From Fibrella arboris (lineage in GTDB: Bacteria; Bacteroidota; Bacteroidia; Cytophagales; Spirosomataceae), in contig NZ_JBGGWE010000018.1 in the NCBI RefSeq assembly GCF_041321095.1, positions 1 through 64,000 of the forward strand: a stretch of 64,000 nucleotides of DNA. The letters run 5' to 3'. A program made the position numbers and the translations under genes. Positions 8,747 through 17,922 of the stretch are shown here, piece after piece. Each line of letters opens with the position of its first letter. Position 1 is the first letter of the stretch. The notes beneath the pieces were generated by a model. That model saw only the letters and a program-made list of their open reading frames with translations, ran no database searches and was not told the origin of the DNA.

Positions 8747-10051
8747 ATGCTAATTGAATTCAAGGTCTCGAACTTCCGTTCGATCAGATCTGAACAAGTC
8801 TTCACAATGTTGGCAGAGAGCGGCAAGAGTAAATCTGACAATACATTTACCATAGCGTTGGCTGATGGTACCGAAGAGCGGCTACTACGGTCAGCCGTAA
8901 TTTATGGTGCAAATGCATCGGGGAAGTCCAACTTCATTAGAGCGTTCCATGCCCTAAGCTACTTTGTCAGTAAATCATCAAGTTTTAAAATTGACAAATC
9001 AATCGAATGCTACGAGCCCTTTGAACTTGATTTAGTGTATCAAAATGCACCAGTTGAGTTTGAAATCAGTTTCGTAAATAAAGACTTAGTTAAATATAAA
9101 TACGCTTTAAAGTATGATCGCAAAATGGTCTTATTTGAAAAGTTAGATTTTTACCCAAATGGTAGACAATCAAATTTATTTGAACGAAATAGTAGCCCCG
9201 ATGAATACGATGAAGTAGAGCTTGGCAAAAGCTTGAAAGAGAAAAGAATATCAAGAAAGGTATTTAAGAATCAATCTTTTTTGTCGCGGTTTGGCTCGAA
9301 TGAACCACACAGCCAATTAACCCCTATTTATCGTTATTTGGCAGATATGAATGTTTGGAATGCAACAAATAAATTAAGACTTGAAACGCTAAAAAAAGAG
9401 ATTGCTGAATATCTTCATGAGCCAGGTCACGAAGCATTCGCTAAGAGGTTAAGTAAATTGATAATGATTGCTGACACGAAAATTGAGCAGGTTTCGGTAA
9501 AAGTAGCGACCGAAAGTGATTTCGATTTTCCTGAATTTTTACCTGATAACTTAAAGCAAAAAATTGTAGAAGATAATAGAATAAAGGCGTTTGCTACACA
9601 TCTATTATATAATGGAGCAAAAGAAGTAGGCAAAAAGGAATTACCCTTTGAAGAAGAATCACAAGGCACAAATGTATTATTCGCTTTGGGTGGGTTAATT
9701 CTTCAAACCCTTGAAAAAGGTGGCTTGATAATCGTGGATGAGCTGGATAATAGCTTACATCCAAAATTATCTAAGTTTCTTGTTCGCTTATTTAATAGTC
9801 CTATCACGAATACACTTAATGCTCAATTAGTATTTGCCTCTCATGAGGTAACCTTATTAGACAAAGACAATCTTCGCAAAGATCAGATTTGGTTTACAGC
9901 TAAAGATAAATACGGGGAAACAGAATTGTACTCTGCCAATGATTTTGAGGGAGTTAGAGACGATACTCCATTTGACAAGTGGTATAATAGTGGCAAGTTT
10001 GGTGGTGATCCAAAAATAAAAGAAGTTGAATTTATCTTCGGCAATGACTAA
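8747..10051 (+). CDS. AAA-family ATPase of an RloA/AbiLi-type two-gene defence cassette
   Basis: A 434-residue SMC/OLD-like ATPase of the AAA_21 class. The N-terminus has the typical start (IEFKVSNFRSI) and Walker A GANASGKS at residues 54-61. The C-terminal half has a Walker B-like GLIIVDELDNSLHP and an H-loop-like VFASHE. This architecture, followed directly by an RloB gene, matches AbiL/RloAB-type abortive-infection modules in which the ATPase is thought to control a toxic partner. The last codons overlap the next start (ATGACTAA), indicating translational coupling. The gene is visibly richer in A+T than the copper genes on either side, which suggests separate acquisition. No DNA-binding domain was seen. 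Confidence 0.8.
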   Translation: MLIEFKVSNFRSIRSEQVFTMLAESGKSKSDNTFTIALADGTEERLLRSAVIYGANASGKSNFIRAFHALSYFVSKSSSFKIDKSIECYEPFELDLVYQNAPVEFEISFVNKDLVKYKYALKYDRKMVLFEKLDFYPNGRQSNLFERNSSPDEYDEVELGKSLKEKRISRKVFKNQSFLSRFGSNEPHSQLTPIYRYLADMNVWNATNKLRLETLKKEIAEYLHEPGHEAFAKRLSKLIMIADTKIEQVSVKVATESDFDFPEFLPDNLKQKIVEDNRIKAFATHLLYNGAKEVGKKELPFEEESQGTNVLFALGGLILQTLEKGGLIIVDELDNSLHPKLSKFLVRLFNSPITNTLNAQLVFASHEVTLLDKDNLRKDQIWFTAKDKYGETELYSANDFEGVRDDTPFDKWYNSGKFGGDPKIKEVEFIFGND

Positions 10052-10973
10052 GAAAAAACGGACTCTTGCCACATCTATATTCATTGCTTGCGAGGGCAGA
10101 AACACAGAACCTATTTATTTTGAACGTATTAAAGAGCAAGTTGAGGAGGATGGAATTCTTGCAATAACTATATATCCTGATCGTGAAGAAGAGAATCCTA
10201 AAACTGACGCTATCGGATTAATTAAAGAGGCTCAAAGTCGGCTTGACGACTTTGATGAAGTCTGGGCTGTTTTTGACAAAGACGGTTATACAAAGCATAA
10301 AGAAGCATTTGAAGAAGCTAATAAAATAATAAATGGCAAAAAAATCAACGTAGCTTTTTCTAGTATCGCTTTTGAGCAGTGGGTTTTATTACACTTCGAA
10401 AAATGTTCAACTGCTTTCGGTAAATCTGAGAATATTGTCCATAAGCTTAATGCTGACAATTATTTTCAGGATTATAGCAAGAAGGCTAATGTGGATATAT
10501 ATCCAGTGATAAAGGATAAAACAAACTCAGCTATAGAAAATACTGCTTGGTTAAGAAATGAGCTGCACGATCAACTATCAGTGAATTCGCTTTACGAGCT
10601 TACATGCTACACTGACGTAGATGTACTTGTAAAGAGATTACTTGGGATTGAAACATCTATCATTTGGGCTTCGTTGAATTCAACAATAACCGTCGATACT
10701 CTGTCAATTTCACCGAGATTGAATAATAACAGCTTAATTCTTGAAATTACAAACACAGGTCAGTCTTCCTACTTGATTAATCCAAACAATCTGGCAGATA
10801 TTATTCATGCTTTTGACAATTACAATAATAGAGTTAATTTAAATATTATTGCCACTGTCTTGATTGTACCTGGAGCAACCGAGGAATGCACAGTTTTGCT
10901 TCCAACAGATAACAGCGCCGAACACTGTTATTTCAATCACTGTCAGTGCAAACTCCGATTACCATTGAGTTAG
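10044..10973 (+). CDS. RloB-family protein, partner of the upstream ATPase
   Basis: I chose ATG10044, which overlaps the ATPase stop by 8 bp; another ATG lies at 10026. The 309-residue protein begins with the RloB signature ACEGRNTEPIYFE, followed by VWAVFDKDGY and FSSIAFEQWVLLHFE, the three conserved blocks of this TOPRIM-like predicted nuclease family. RloB proteins occur next to AAA ATPases in restriction and abortive-infection loci and are the presumed effector. Residues after about 210 form an extra Ser/Asn/Thr-rich beta segment (NSTITVDTLSISPRL...) that I do not recognise. It could be an added binding domain. The gene ends only 13 bp from the convergent copB-like gene. Confidence 0.78.
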   Translation: MTKKKRTLATSIFIACEGRNTEPIYFERIKEQVEEDGILAITIYPDREEENPKTDAIGLIKEAQSRLDDFDEVWAVFDKDGYTKHKEAFEEANKIINGKKINVAFSSIAFEQWVLLHFEKCSTAFGKSENIVHKLNADNYFQDYSKKANVDIYPVIKDKTNSAIENTAWLRNELHDQLSVNSLYELTCYTDVDVLVKRLLGIETSIIWASLNSTITVDTLSISPRLNNNSLILEITNTGQSSYLINPNNLADIIHAFDNYNNRVNLNIIATVLIVPGATEECTVLLPTDNSAEHCYFNHCQCKLRLPLS

Positions 10974-10986
10974 TAAAGAGCACCAA

Positions 10987-13455
10987 TTATTCTTTATCAG
11001 TAGAAAGACTCCGTTTCAGTAACTGCGCGTTCAGGGCCACAATCACCGTACTAGCACTCATTAATACGGCACCGAGGGCCGGACTAAGTACGAAATTGGG
11101 ATATAGTACCCCAGCCGCTAACGGAACTGCAATCACATTGTAGCCCGTCGCCCAGAAAAGGTTCTGAATCATCTTGCGGTAAGTAGCCTTTCCAAAATCA
11201 ACCAGGTTAGTAATGTCAGTGGGTTTGCTATTGACTAAGATAATATCAGCGGTTTCGGCGGCTACGTCGGTGCCGGAACCTACGGCAATGCCTACGTTGG
11301 CCTGCGCCAAGGCAGGAGCATCATTGACACCGTCGCCGGTCATGGCTACGAACTGGCCCTTTGCCTGTAAGTCCTTCACGATGGTTACTTTCTGGTCAGG
11401 CAACACCTCGGCAAATACTCCGTCCAATCCCAGTTCTTTGGCAACAGCATCGGCTACTTTCTGATTATCGCCGGTGGCCATATAGACCTTGATACCCGAC
11501 TCCTGCAAGCGTCGAACGGCTTCTTTAGAATCATCGCGTATACGATCAGCTAAGGCTACGTATCCCGTAAGTTGATCGTTTATCAGAACGAAGATTACCG
11601 TTTCGGCTTCGCTGCCAGTGGCATCCGGGGGCAGTTTGATACCTTTCTCCTTCAGATAGCCAGGGCTGACAACCACAACCGATTTTCCGTTCACTGAAGC
11701 CGTAACGCCCTTACCCGTAATGGATTGAAAGTTGCTGATGGATGGCAAATCCAATTTCCTTTTCTGAGCCTCACGAACAATGCCTTGGGCAATCGGGTGT
11801 TGTGACTGTTGTTCCAGAGCGGCTGTCATACCTAACAAGGTTGTCTCGTCCATGTCTGCCGACAACACCTTGACGCGTGTAACGCCAAATTCGCCTTCGG
11901 TCAGCGTACCGGTTTTGTCGAAAACCATCGCGGTAATTTTGCGGGCTTCCTCAAAGGCAGTCCGGTTGCGAATAAGTAGTCCCTTTTGGGCTGAAATGGA
12001 TGTGGAGATGGCAACTATCAGCGGAATAGCCACGCCCAAGGCATGGGGGCAGGCTGTCACCATTACCGTAACCATCCGCTCGACAGCAAAAGCTACGTCT
12101 TTACCCAGCAAAAGCCAGGTTACAAGGGTAATTATCCCCACCGACAGGGATACAATGGTTAGCCAGCCCGCTGCGCGGTCAGCCAGTGTCTGGGTTTGTG
12201 ATTTGGCATTCTGAGCCTCCTCAACCATTTTAACCACTTTGTTGAGGTAGCTGTCTTCCCCCCGATGGGTGACCTTAATTTTGAGCGACCCTTCTCCGTT
12301 GACCGCCCCGGCGATAACCGTATCGCGCAGCGCTTTCTGTACGGGTACACTTTCACCCGTTAACATACTCTCATTGACCGCACTATCCCCCTCAACTACC
12401 TCACCATCAGTCGGAATACGTTCTCCGGGTCGAACCAGCACTACGTCGCCAATAGCCAGTGACGTGACGTTTACGTCGCTGATGGCATCTCCATTCACCT
12501 TGTGGGCATCAGAAGGCAACATCTGTACAATCAACTCCAATGAGTGTGAGGCTCCGGCTACCGATTTCATCTCGAAATAATGTCCCAGCAGCATGATATC
12601 AATCAGCGTGGCCAGCTCAAAGAAGAAATCCATACCACTCAACCACCCCATCGATACTACGACGCTATAGACATAGGCCGTGGTGATGGCTACGGCAACG
12701 AGCGTCATCATGCCCAACTGCCGATTCCTCAATTCGCCTATCATACCCGTTAGGAATGGCCAGCCGCCGTAGCCATAAATGATGGACGCAAGCAACAGCA
12801 CCACCCCATTCCGAAAGGGGAAGTCAAGGGTGTAACCAGTCAGGTCGCGAAACATCATTGACAGGAGGACAACCGGCACCGATAAGGCGAGACAAATCCA
12901 GAACCGGCGTAAAAAATCGGCGATCATGGCTCCATGATCATGCCCCCGCATCGGCGGACCGACGTGTCCACCATGACCGCCCTGCTTACCATGTCCCATC
13001 TTAGAATGATCCATCTGGGCGTGATCCATCGACTCATGTTCCATCCCTATGCCGCCCTGATGTTGTTCAGGACTGTCGGGTCCACTCTGGCCATCGTGCC
13101 CAATATGTTGCAGTGCTTTCTGTTCAGCGGGTGATTCGGCAGCAGACGCTACGGGGTTTGTTGCCGGTACGTGGTCATGCGTGGGATTGGCAGGCGACCC
13201 ACTTGCCTGATGGTCGATAGCTATGGGGGCTGGTTCATCATGGGCTTTCATTACATGAAATGAACCGACCAGCGAAACTAATTGCTGTATGTCGGCAACA
13301 GAAAGATGTTGTTCAGCCGTAAGCAAAGCTTCGGGTGGGTCAACGGTTAGCCGGGCGTCGATGATACCGGGCTGACCAATCAAACGGTTTTGGATGGCTT
13401 CGGCCTGCTCGTTGGTCGTTAATCCGTGTATCATATACCGGTGCTGATGCGTCAT
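10987..13455 (-). CDS. copB: CopB-type copper/silver-exporting P1B-ATPase (CPH motif)
   Basis: An 822-residue P-type ATPase of the P1B-3 class. The membrane metal-binding motif is CPH (residues 469-471) rather than CPC, the phosphatase loop is TGES (366-369) and the phosphorylation site is DKTGT (513-517), followed by the HP, TGD and GDGVNDAPAL motifs. The N-terminus (1-75) resembles an HMA fold but has lost the CxxC pair. A His/Met-rich stretch at about 118-176 (HESMDHAQMDHSKMGHG) probably gathers metal instead. CPH pumps export Cu(II)/Cu(I) or Ag(I) across the inner membrane. The gene is transcribed divergently from the AraC-type regulator, and the shared intergenic region holds the paired TGCAAG element. 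Confidence 0.93.
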   Translation of the reverse strand: MTHQHRYMIHGLTTNEQAEAIQNRLIGQPGIIDARLTVDPPEALLTAEQHLSVADIQQLVSLVGSFHVMKAHDEPAPIAIDHQASGSPANPTHDHVPATNPVASAAESPAEQKALQHIGHDGQSGPDSPEQHQGGIGMEHESMDHAQMDHSKMGHGKQGGHGGHVGPPMRGHDHGAMIADFLRRFWICLALSVPVVLLSMMFRDLTGYTLDFPFRNGVVLLLASIIYGYGGWPFLTGMIGELRNRQLGMMTLVAVAITTAYVYSVVVSMGWLSGMDFFFELATLIDIMLLGHYFEMKSVAGASHSLELIVQMLPSDAHKVNGDAISDVNVTSLAIGDVVLVRPGERIPTDGEVVEGDSAVNESMLTGESVPVQKALRDTVIAGAVNGEGSLKIKVTHRGEDSYLNKVVKMVEEAQNAKSQTQTLADRAAGWLTIVSLSVGIITLVTWLLLGKDVAFAVERMVTVMVTACPHALGVAIPLIVAISTSISAQKGLLIRNRTAFEEARKITAMVFDKTGTLTEGEFGVTRVKVLSADMDETTLLGMTAALEQQSQHPIAQGIVREAQKRKLDLPSISNFQSITGKGVTASVNGKSVVVVSPGYLKEKGIKLPPDATGSEAETVIFVLINDQLTGYVALADRIRDDSKEAVRRLQESGIKVYMATGDNQKVADAVAKELGLDGVFAEVLPDQKVTIVKDLQAKGQFVAMTGDGVNDAPALAQANVGIAVGSGTDVAAETADIILVNSKPTDITNLVDFGKATYRKMIQNLFWATGYNVIAVPLAAGVLYPNFVLSPALGAVLMSASTVIVALNAQLLKRSLSTDKE

Positions 13456-13554
13456 ATTCCTGTTTCCGTTAGCATTCGTTGTGTATTCTGAAAGCGCAAA
13501 ACACGCAAGCTCATCAACTTAACTCGCTGTAAGCTAAAAAGGGCCGTACTACAA

Positions 13555-13588
13555 AAATTCTGCAAGGCAAGTCCCGAATTTTGCAAGC
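13555..13588. promoter_or_regulatory. direct-repeat element between copB and the AraC-type regulator
   Basis: Two near-identical decamers, ATTCTGCAAG and ATTTTGCAAG, lie in the same orientation 21 bp apart in the 273-bp divergent intergenic region. Two helical turns between direct half-sites is the usual geometry for AraC-family regulators. A matching pair occurs at 18154-18187 before the outer-membrane protein gene. That this is the operator of the adjacent AraC-type regulator is inference. The rest of 13456-13728 shows no small gene that I could support. Confidence 0.5.
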
Positions 13589-13728
13589 CCTGGCATCATT
13601 CATACCCATAGCTTTGTTTGTTAGTGTATAGAGTATAGTACGTTTATTTCCAGGAGTGCGGTGACAGGGTAAGTAGTCAGACCGGTATTTAATCGTTCGA
13701 CGGACCTGTGAGATATAGCCCGATAGAG

Positions 13729-14400
13729 ATGGAGCCAACAATAATAAAAGCGATTCAACCCGACGACCAGAACGCCGGTAACGCGGAACACCAGACAAGT
13801 TTGCTACGAATTCGGGGCATGGTGTGCGCCCGTTGCATTGATGTCGTTCAAAGCCAACTAACTCATGCTGGTTTCGATGTCCTTACTGTTCAGTTAGGAA
13901 AGGTCACACTTCGAGACGCTTTGACGTCGAATGACATTGAGCGCATCCAGACTGTTTTATCGAAGCAGGGATTTAGTCTTCTGGAGGATCAACAGAAAAT
14001 GACCGTTCACCAGCGAGCCAAAACCTTTGTTGATTCTTATTTCGCACAGGCGACTGACCTTAGCGAAAGCAACATCGGATCCGCACCGGCGGACCGGCCG
14101 AACCGCCGTCTATCAACCCAGATTCAGGACGCGCTGGGTCTGGATTATGACACCATCAGCGGTCAGTTTACAAAAACAGAGGGCATCACGCTGGAACGGT
14201 ATATTATCCTCCGGCGAATCGACAAGGTGAAAGAATGGCTGGTGTACTCAGATGAGACCCTCACTGAGATTGCCCACCGCACGGGTTACAGCAGTGTGCA
14301 ACACCTTTCCAACCAGTTTCGGCAGCAGACCGGCTTGACTCCTTCCTATTTCCGTCAGGTACGTCAACAGAAGCAAGTATTGCAGCAGGGGACTCTGTAA
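13729..14400 (+). CDS. AraC-family regulator with N-terminal HMA-like (CARC) domain
   Basis: I chose ATG13729; a GTG at 13708 is an alternative. Of its 223 residues, about 24-90 resemble a heavy-metal-associated domain with a CARC motif at 33-36 (GMVCARCIDVVQSQLTHAGF). Residues 95-220 form an AraC/XylS DNA-binding domain with the second helix-turn-helix intact (LTEIAHRTGYSSVQHLSNQFRQQTG-LTPSYFR). Placing a metal-binding-like domain directly on the DNA-binding domain suggests a one-component copper or silver sensor for the flanking copB and copA genes. Metal binding is inferred, as no experiment is visible here. The half-site pairs at 13555-13588 and 18154-18187 are its likely targets. Confidence 0.82.
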   Translation: MEPTIIKAIQPDDQNAGNAEHQTSLLRIRGMVCARCIDVVQSQLTHAGFDVLTVQLGKVTLRDALTSNDIERIQTVLSKQGFSLLEDQQKMTVHQRAKTFVDSYFAQATDLSESNIGSAPADRPNRRLSTQIQDALGLDYDTISGQFTKTEGITLERYIILRRIDKVKEWLVYSDETLTEIAHRTGYSSVQHLSNQFRQQTGLTPSYFRQVRQQKQVLQQGTL

Positions 14401-14528
14401 GCAGCAACCGATAGGCCGGTGGTTGTTCATCTTTAGGTATCTCCTAAAATCTCACAAGCGGTCGGGGTAATTGTATAACGTAATGGGTGGTAAGCCTGGC
14501 GACCTTTGTCCTATAAATTGACGAAACG

Positions 14529-16805
14529 ATGATGACCCAACCCATTACTGCCCATGCAAAATCCGTAACTACGGGTGAGCTAACTCGCCAAACGTTTCCA
14601 GTGCTGGAGATGACCTGTGCAGCTTGTGCCGTCAGTGTCGAGTCCATGCTTAGCAATACACCCGGCATTGCAAAAGCGGCCGTCAACTACGCCAACCAGT
14701 TGGCTTCGGTCGAGTATGATGCTAAACTGATTACCCCAGCCGGGATGCAGCAGGTACTGCAATCTATTGGCTACGATTTAGTGGTGGATGTGGATGATCC
14801 TCAGCAGGTACAACAGGAAGCGCAACAGCGACAGTACGAATCACTGAAAAAACGAACCTTATGGGCCGGAATTCTATCCGTTCCAGTGGTTGTGCTGGGC
14901 ATGTTCTTTATGGACTTACCGTACGTCAACTGGGTCATGATGGCCCTTTCGGCTCCGGTCGTGTTTTGGCTTGGTCGGTCCTACTTTGTGAATGCCTGGA
15001 AGCAGGCCCGTTATGGCAAAACAAACATGGATACGCTGGTAGCGCTGTCAACAGGCATCGCCTTTCTGTTTAGTGCCTTCAATACATTAAATCCTCAGTT
15101 CTGGCATAGCCGGGGTTTGCACCCGCACGTTTATTTTGAAGCTGCTGCAGTGGTGATCGCTTTCATCTCGCTGGGCAAGCTGCTTGAAGAACGGGCCAAA
15201 TCGAATACCTCGTCGGCTATCAAGAAGCTGATGGGTCTCCAACCAAAGACAGTGCGAATCGTCGAGGACGGGGCCGGGCCGGATTCGGTCGAACGCGATA
15301 TCCCCATCGTACAAGTGCGCGTCGGTCAGCTCATCGTCGTGCGACCGGGTGAGCGGATTCCGGTAGATGGGGTTGTTGAGTCCGGGGAATCGTATGTAGA
15401 TGAAAGTATGATTTCGGGTGAAGCGGTTCCGGTAGTAAAACGAACCGGGGAACCCGTTTTTGCCGGGACTATCAATCAAAAAGGGGCATTCCGCTTCACA
15501 GCTCAAAAGGTGGGTGGTGAAACCGTGCTGGCGCAAATTATCCGCATGGTGCAGGAAGCACAGGGGAGCAAGGCCCCGGTGCAAAAATTAGTCGATAAGA
15601 TTGCCGGTATCTTCGTGCCCGTAGTGATCGGCATCGCTCTACTAACATTCGGAGCCTGGATGCTCTTTGGTGGTGAAAACGCCTTCACCCACGCGCTGTT
15701 AACCTCTGTGACAGTACTGGTCATTGCATGTCCCTGTGCGCTGGGGCTGGCTACTCCTACAGCCATCATGGTCGGTGTTGGTAAAGGGGCCGATAACAAC
15801 ATCCTCATCAAAGACGCGGAAAGTCTGGAACTCGGCTACAAAGTCAACGCCGTTGTGCTGGACAAAACCGGCACCATTACCGAGGGTAAACCGACCGTAA
15901 CGGATCTGGCCTGGCAGATAAGCGACGATGAGATAGCCAATGTAATGTCGGTGCTCTACGCCCTGGAAGCACAGTCTGAACACCCGCTGGCCGATGCAGT
16001 AGTTGAACGGTTACGCAGCGGTAAGGTAACCGGAACAACCCTGAACGAATTTGAGAGTTTGACCGGTAGGGGAGTTGTAGGCCGGGTTGAAGCCATAACC
16101 TACATGGTCGGCAACGCCCGACTGCTGGCAGAACGGGCGGTTACGGTGAGCCCCGCCATTAAACAGGTAGCCGAGAGCTGGCAGGAAGCGGCCAAAACGG
16201 TGGTGTATTTCGCTGACCAAACACGCATTCTGGCCGTGTTAGCCATTGCCGATCCGGTCAAAGAAACCGCCCGCGAAGCGATTCATACCCTCAAAAAGCA
16301 AGGCATTGCTGTTTACATGATGACCGGCGATAACAAACAGACAGCCGGGGCGGTTGCCAAAGCGGTTGGGCTTAAGGACTTTCGAGCGGAGGCTCTACCC
16401 GCCGATAAAGCTGAATTCGTCAAACAACTACAGGCACAGGGTAAAGTCGTCGCCATGATCGGCGATGGTATCAACGATTCACAGGCACTGGCGCAGGCTG
16501 ATGTCAGCATCGCGATGGGACGCGGTTCTGATATCGCGATGAATGTAGCCAAGATGACGCTTATTACCTCCGACCTGAATAGTGTACCCAAGGCTTTGCA
16601 ACTATCCCGTAAAACCGTGCAGACCATCCGGCAAAATTTATTCTGGGCCTTCATCTATAACCTGATTGGGATTCCCATTGCAGCCGGGCTGTTATACCCA
16701 GTGAACGGCTTTCTGTTGAACCCAATGATTGCCGGGGCAGCCATGGCGCTCAGCTCCGTGTCAGTGGTTACCAACAGCCTGCGGCTTCGGGCGACTAAGC
16801 TGTAA
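14529..16805 (+). CDS. copA: CopA-type Cu(I)-exporting P1B-1 ATPase
   Basis: A 758-residue heavy-metal ATPase. One HMA domain at the N-terminus carries CAAC (residues 30-33). The transmembrane motif is CPC (401-403), the phosphorylation site DKTGT (445-449), the actuator loop SGEAVP (296-301), and the HP motif SEHPLAD lies near 485, followed by TGDN and GDGINDS. The CPC and CxxC pairs mark a Cu(I)/Ag(I) pump exporting to the periplasm, complementing the CopB-type pump and the RND system. It lies 128 bp after the AraC-type regulator on the same strand. An IS630-family remnant begins just after its stop and may have separated it from the small HMA protein gene downstream. Confidence 0.94.
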   Translation: MMTQPITAHAKSVTTGELTRQTFPVLEMTCAACAVSVESMLSNTPGIAKAAVNYANQLASVEYDAKLITPAGMQQVLQSIGYDLVVDVDDPQQVQQEAQQRQYESLKKRTLWAGILSVPVVVLGMFFMDLPYVNWVMMALSAPVVFWLGRSYFVNAWKQARYGKTNMDTLVALSTGIAFLFSAFNTLNPQFWHSRGLHPHVYFEAAAVVIAFISLGKLLEERAKSNTSSAIKKLMGLQPKTVRIVEDGAGPDSVERDIPIVQVRVGQLIVVRPGERIPVDGVVESGESYVDESMISGEAVPVVKRTGEPVFAGTINQKGAFRFTAQKVGGETVLAQIIRMVQEAQGSKAPVQKLVDKIAGIFVPVVIGIALLTFGAWMLFGGENAFTHALLTSVTVLVIACPCALGLATPTAIMVGVGKGADNNILIKDAESLELGYKVNAVVLDKTGTITEGKPTVTDLAWQISDDEIANVMSVLYALEAQSEHPLADAVVERLRSGKVTGTTLNEFESLTGRGVVGRVEAITYMVGNARLLAERAVTVSPAIKQVAESWQEAAKTVVYFADQTRILAVLAIADPVKETAREAIHTLKKQGIAVYMMTGDNKQTAGAVAKAVGLKDFRAEALPADKAEFVKQLQAQGKVVAMIGDGINDSQALAQADVSIAMGRGSDIAMNVAKMTLITSDLNSVPKALQLSRKTVQTIRQNLFWAFIYNLIGIPIAAGLLYPVNGFLLNPMIAGAAMALSSVSVVTNSLRLRATKL

Positions 16806-16837
16806 TGAACGAAAGGAACAGTTTATTGATCTGTGCA

Positions 16838-17390
16838 TTAGTCTGTAATGAAAGCGATTTCCTTTTTGTTGAAGAAGGCCTGCACTAGCTTTGGATCGCT
16901 TTTCAGGTATTCGACTTCGTCAAGAACTGCTACCGACAAGTCTTTAAGATTTTTGAAGACTTGATTCTTCAAACCACGCTTTAACTGACTCCAGACTAGC
17001 TCGACGGGGTTGAGTTGGGGGCTATAAGCCGGTAAACGTTCCAGATGAATCCGTCCTGGACGTTCTTTCAAAAAGGCTTTTACCACTGCACTCCGATGGA
17101 TCGCTGCCCCATCCCAGATAATAATCATGTCCCGTTTCCGATAACGCCCGCACAGTTTTTTAAGGAACCACACGATGTCTTCACTGGTGAAGGCCTGGTC
17201 TTGACCCGCTACATAGATACGACCGTTAGGAGCAATTGCAGCAATCAAACTCAAATGAGCACGACCTGCTTGCTCAACTAATACCGGGGTCTGCCCACAA
17301 GGGGCCCACGTGTGGGCTAGTAAAGGCAGTAAATAGCATGCTGACTCATCGACATATAAAATAACTCGCTCTTCCTCTTTAGCTTTTTTT
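16838..17390 (-). pseudogene. IS630-family transposase, C-terminal DDE part (frame-disrupted)
   Basis: Downstream of the helix-turn-helix part the frame changes by one base at a run of seven A (minus strand, 17390-17384). The continued frame then encodes the DDE domain: YVDES (first Asp), IIWDGAAIHRS (second Asp) and AYSPQLNPVELVWSQLKRG (Glu), ending FNKKEIAFITD. All three catalytic acids are present. The A-run could be a slippage site, since several IS families use such shifts, but the extra in-frame TAA 28 bp earlier makes simple decay more likely. An internal ATG at 17254 could start only a truncated product. Confidence 0.72.
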
Positions 17391-17417
17391 GAGTTCGGGC
17401 AAGCGCTCGTCTCGCCA

Positions 17418-17846
17418 TTAAGTCACGGCTTGCGGGTCTTGCTGCTGAGCTTTCCGCTGCGGCTTTTGTCGACTCCAACCGACCTTCTTTAAAATACGGC
17501 CTATCTGGGAAGGATCATAACTGACGCCAAAGAGCTTTTTAACTACTTCATTGACCCGGGGACGTGTCCAGACGGCCCCGCTAAAACCGTGATGCTCGGC
17601 TCCTTTATGGAGTTCGGTTACGAGTTGGCTGAGCTGTTCGACCGATAAACGGGTTGGGGCTCCTGTTCGTTTACCTTCCTGTAGGGCTGTCACTCCTTGC
17701 TCTCGGTATTTTTTCAGGGTTCGACTTACCCAGGGCTGCGTTAGACCAAATGCCTGAGCAATTGCTAGTTGCTGCCAACCCGCCTGGCTGAGTTCAACAC
17801 AGCGTCGGCGAAGTAGTTCGTAATCGGATTGTTTGTAGTTCGCCAT
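17418..17846 (-). CDS. IS630-family transposase, N-terminal helix-turn-helix part
   Basis: A 142-residue product with a helix-turn-helix typical of IS630/Tc1-like transposases (LSQAGWQQLAIAQAFGLTQPWVSRTLKKYR, about residues 18-48). A winged-helix extension follows (FSGAVWTRPRVNEVVKKLFGVSYDPSQIGRILKKVGWSRQKPQ). It ends at TAA 17420-17418 inside what reads as continuous transposase sequence: the codons after the stop give WRDERLPELKK, normal for the family. The stop probably arose by a single C-to-T change of a Gln codon (CAA to TAA). Alone, this fragment could still bind DNA but could not transpose. Confidence 0.78.
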   Translation of the reverse strand: MANYKQSDYELLRRRCVELSQAGWQQLAIAQAFGLTQPWVSRTLKKYREQGVTALQEGKRTGAPTRLSVEQLSQLVTELHKGAEHHGFSGAVWTRPRVNEVVKKLFGVSYDPSQIGRILKKVGWSRQKPQRKAQQQDPQAVT

Positions 17847-17922
17847 ACCAGCAAAAGTACCTTACATAACGAACTTACTCACGCATCAATAACAAGACAT
17901 ATACCAATTAATAACAACGAAT

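Larger units (their letters stand above)
16838..17846 (-). mobile_element. IS630-family insertion sequence remnant
   Basis: About 1 kb of IS630-like transposase coding sequence between copA and the HMA protein gene. It contains a 5' helix-turn-helix part and a 3' DDE part, interrupted by a stop codon and a frame change. Candidate terminal inverted repeats were looked for on both sides (16806-16837 and 17847-17890), but no convincing pair or TA duplication was found. The outer boundaries are therefore only those of the coding sequence. Confidence 0.8.

Noticed and set aside
15087..15584. 165-codon minus-strand frame inside copA
   Set aside because: Antisense to the actuator and membrane region of a certain gene.
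16806..17922. Terminal inverted repeats of the IS630 element
   Set aside because: AAGGAACAGTTT and AAGGTACTTTT are only loosely alike; no TA duplication could be fixed, so ends were not called.
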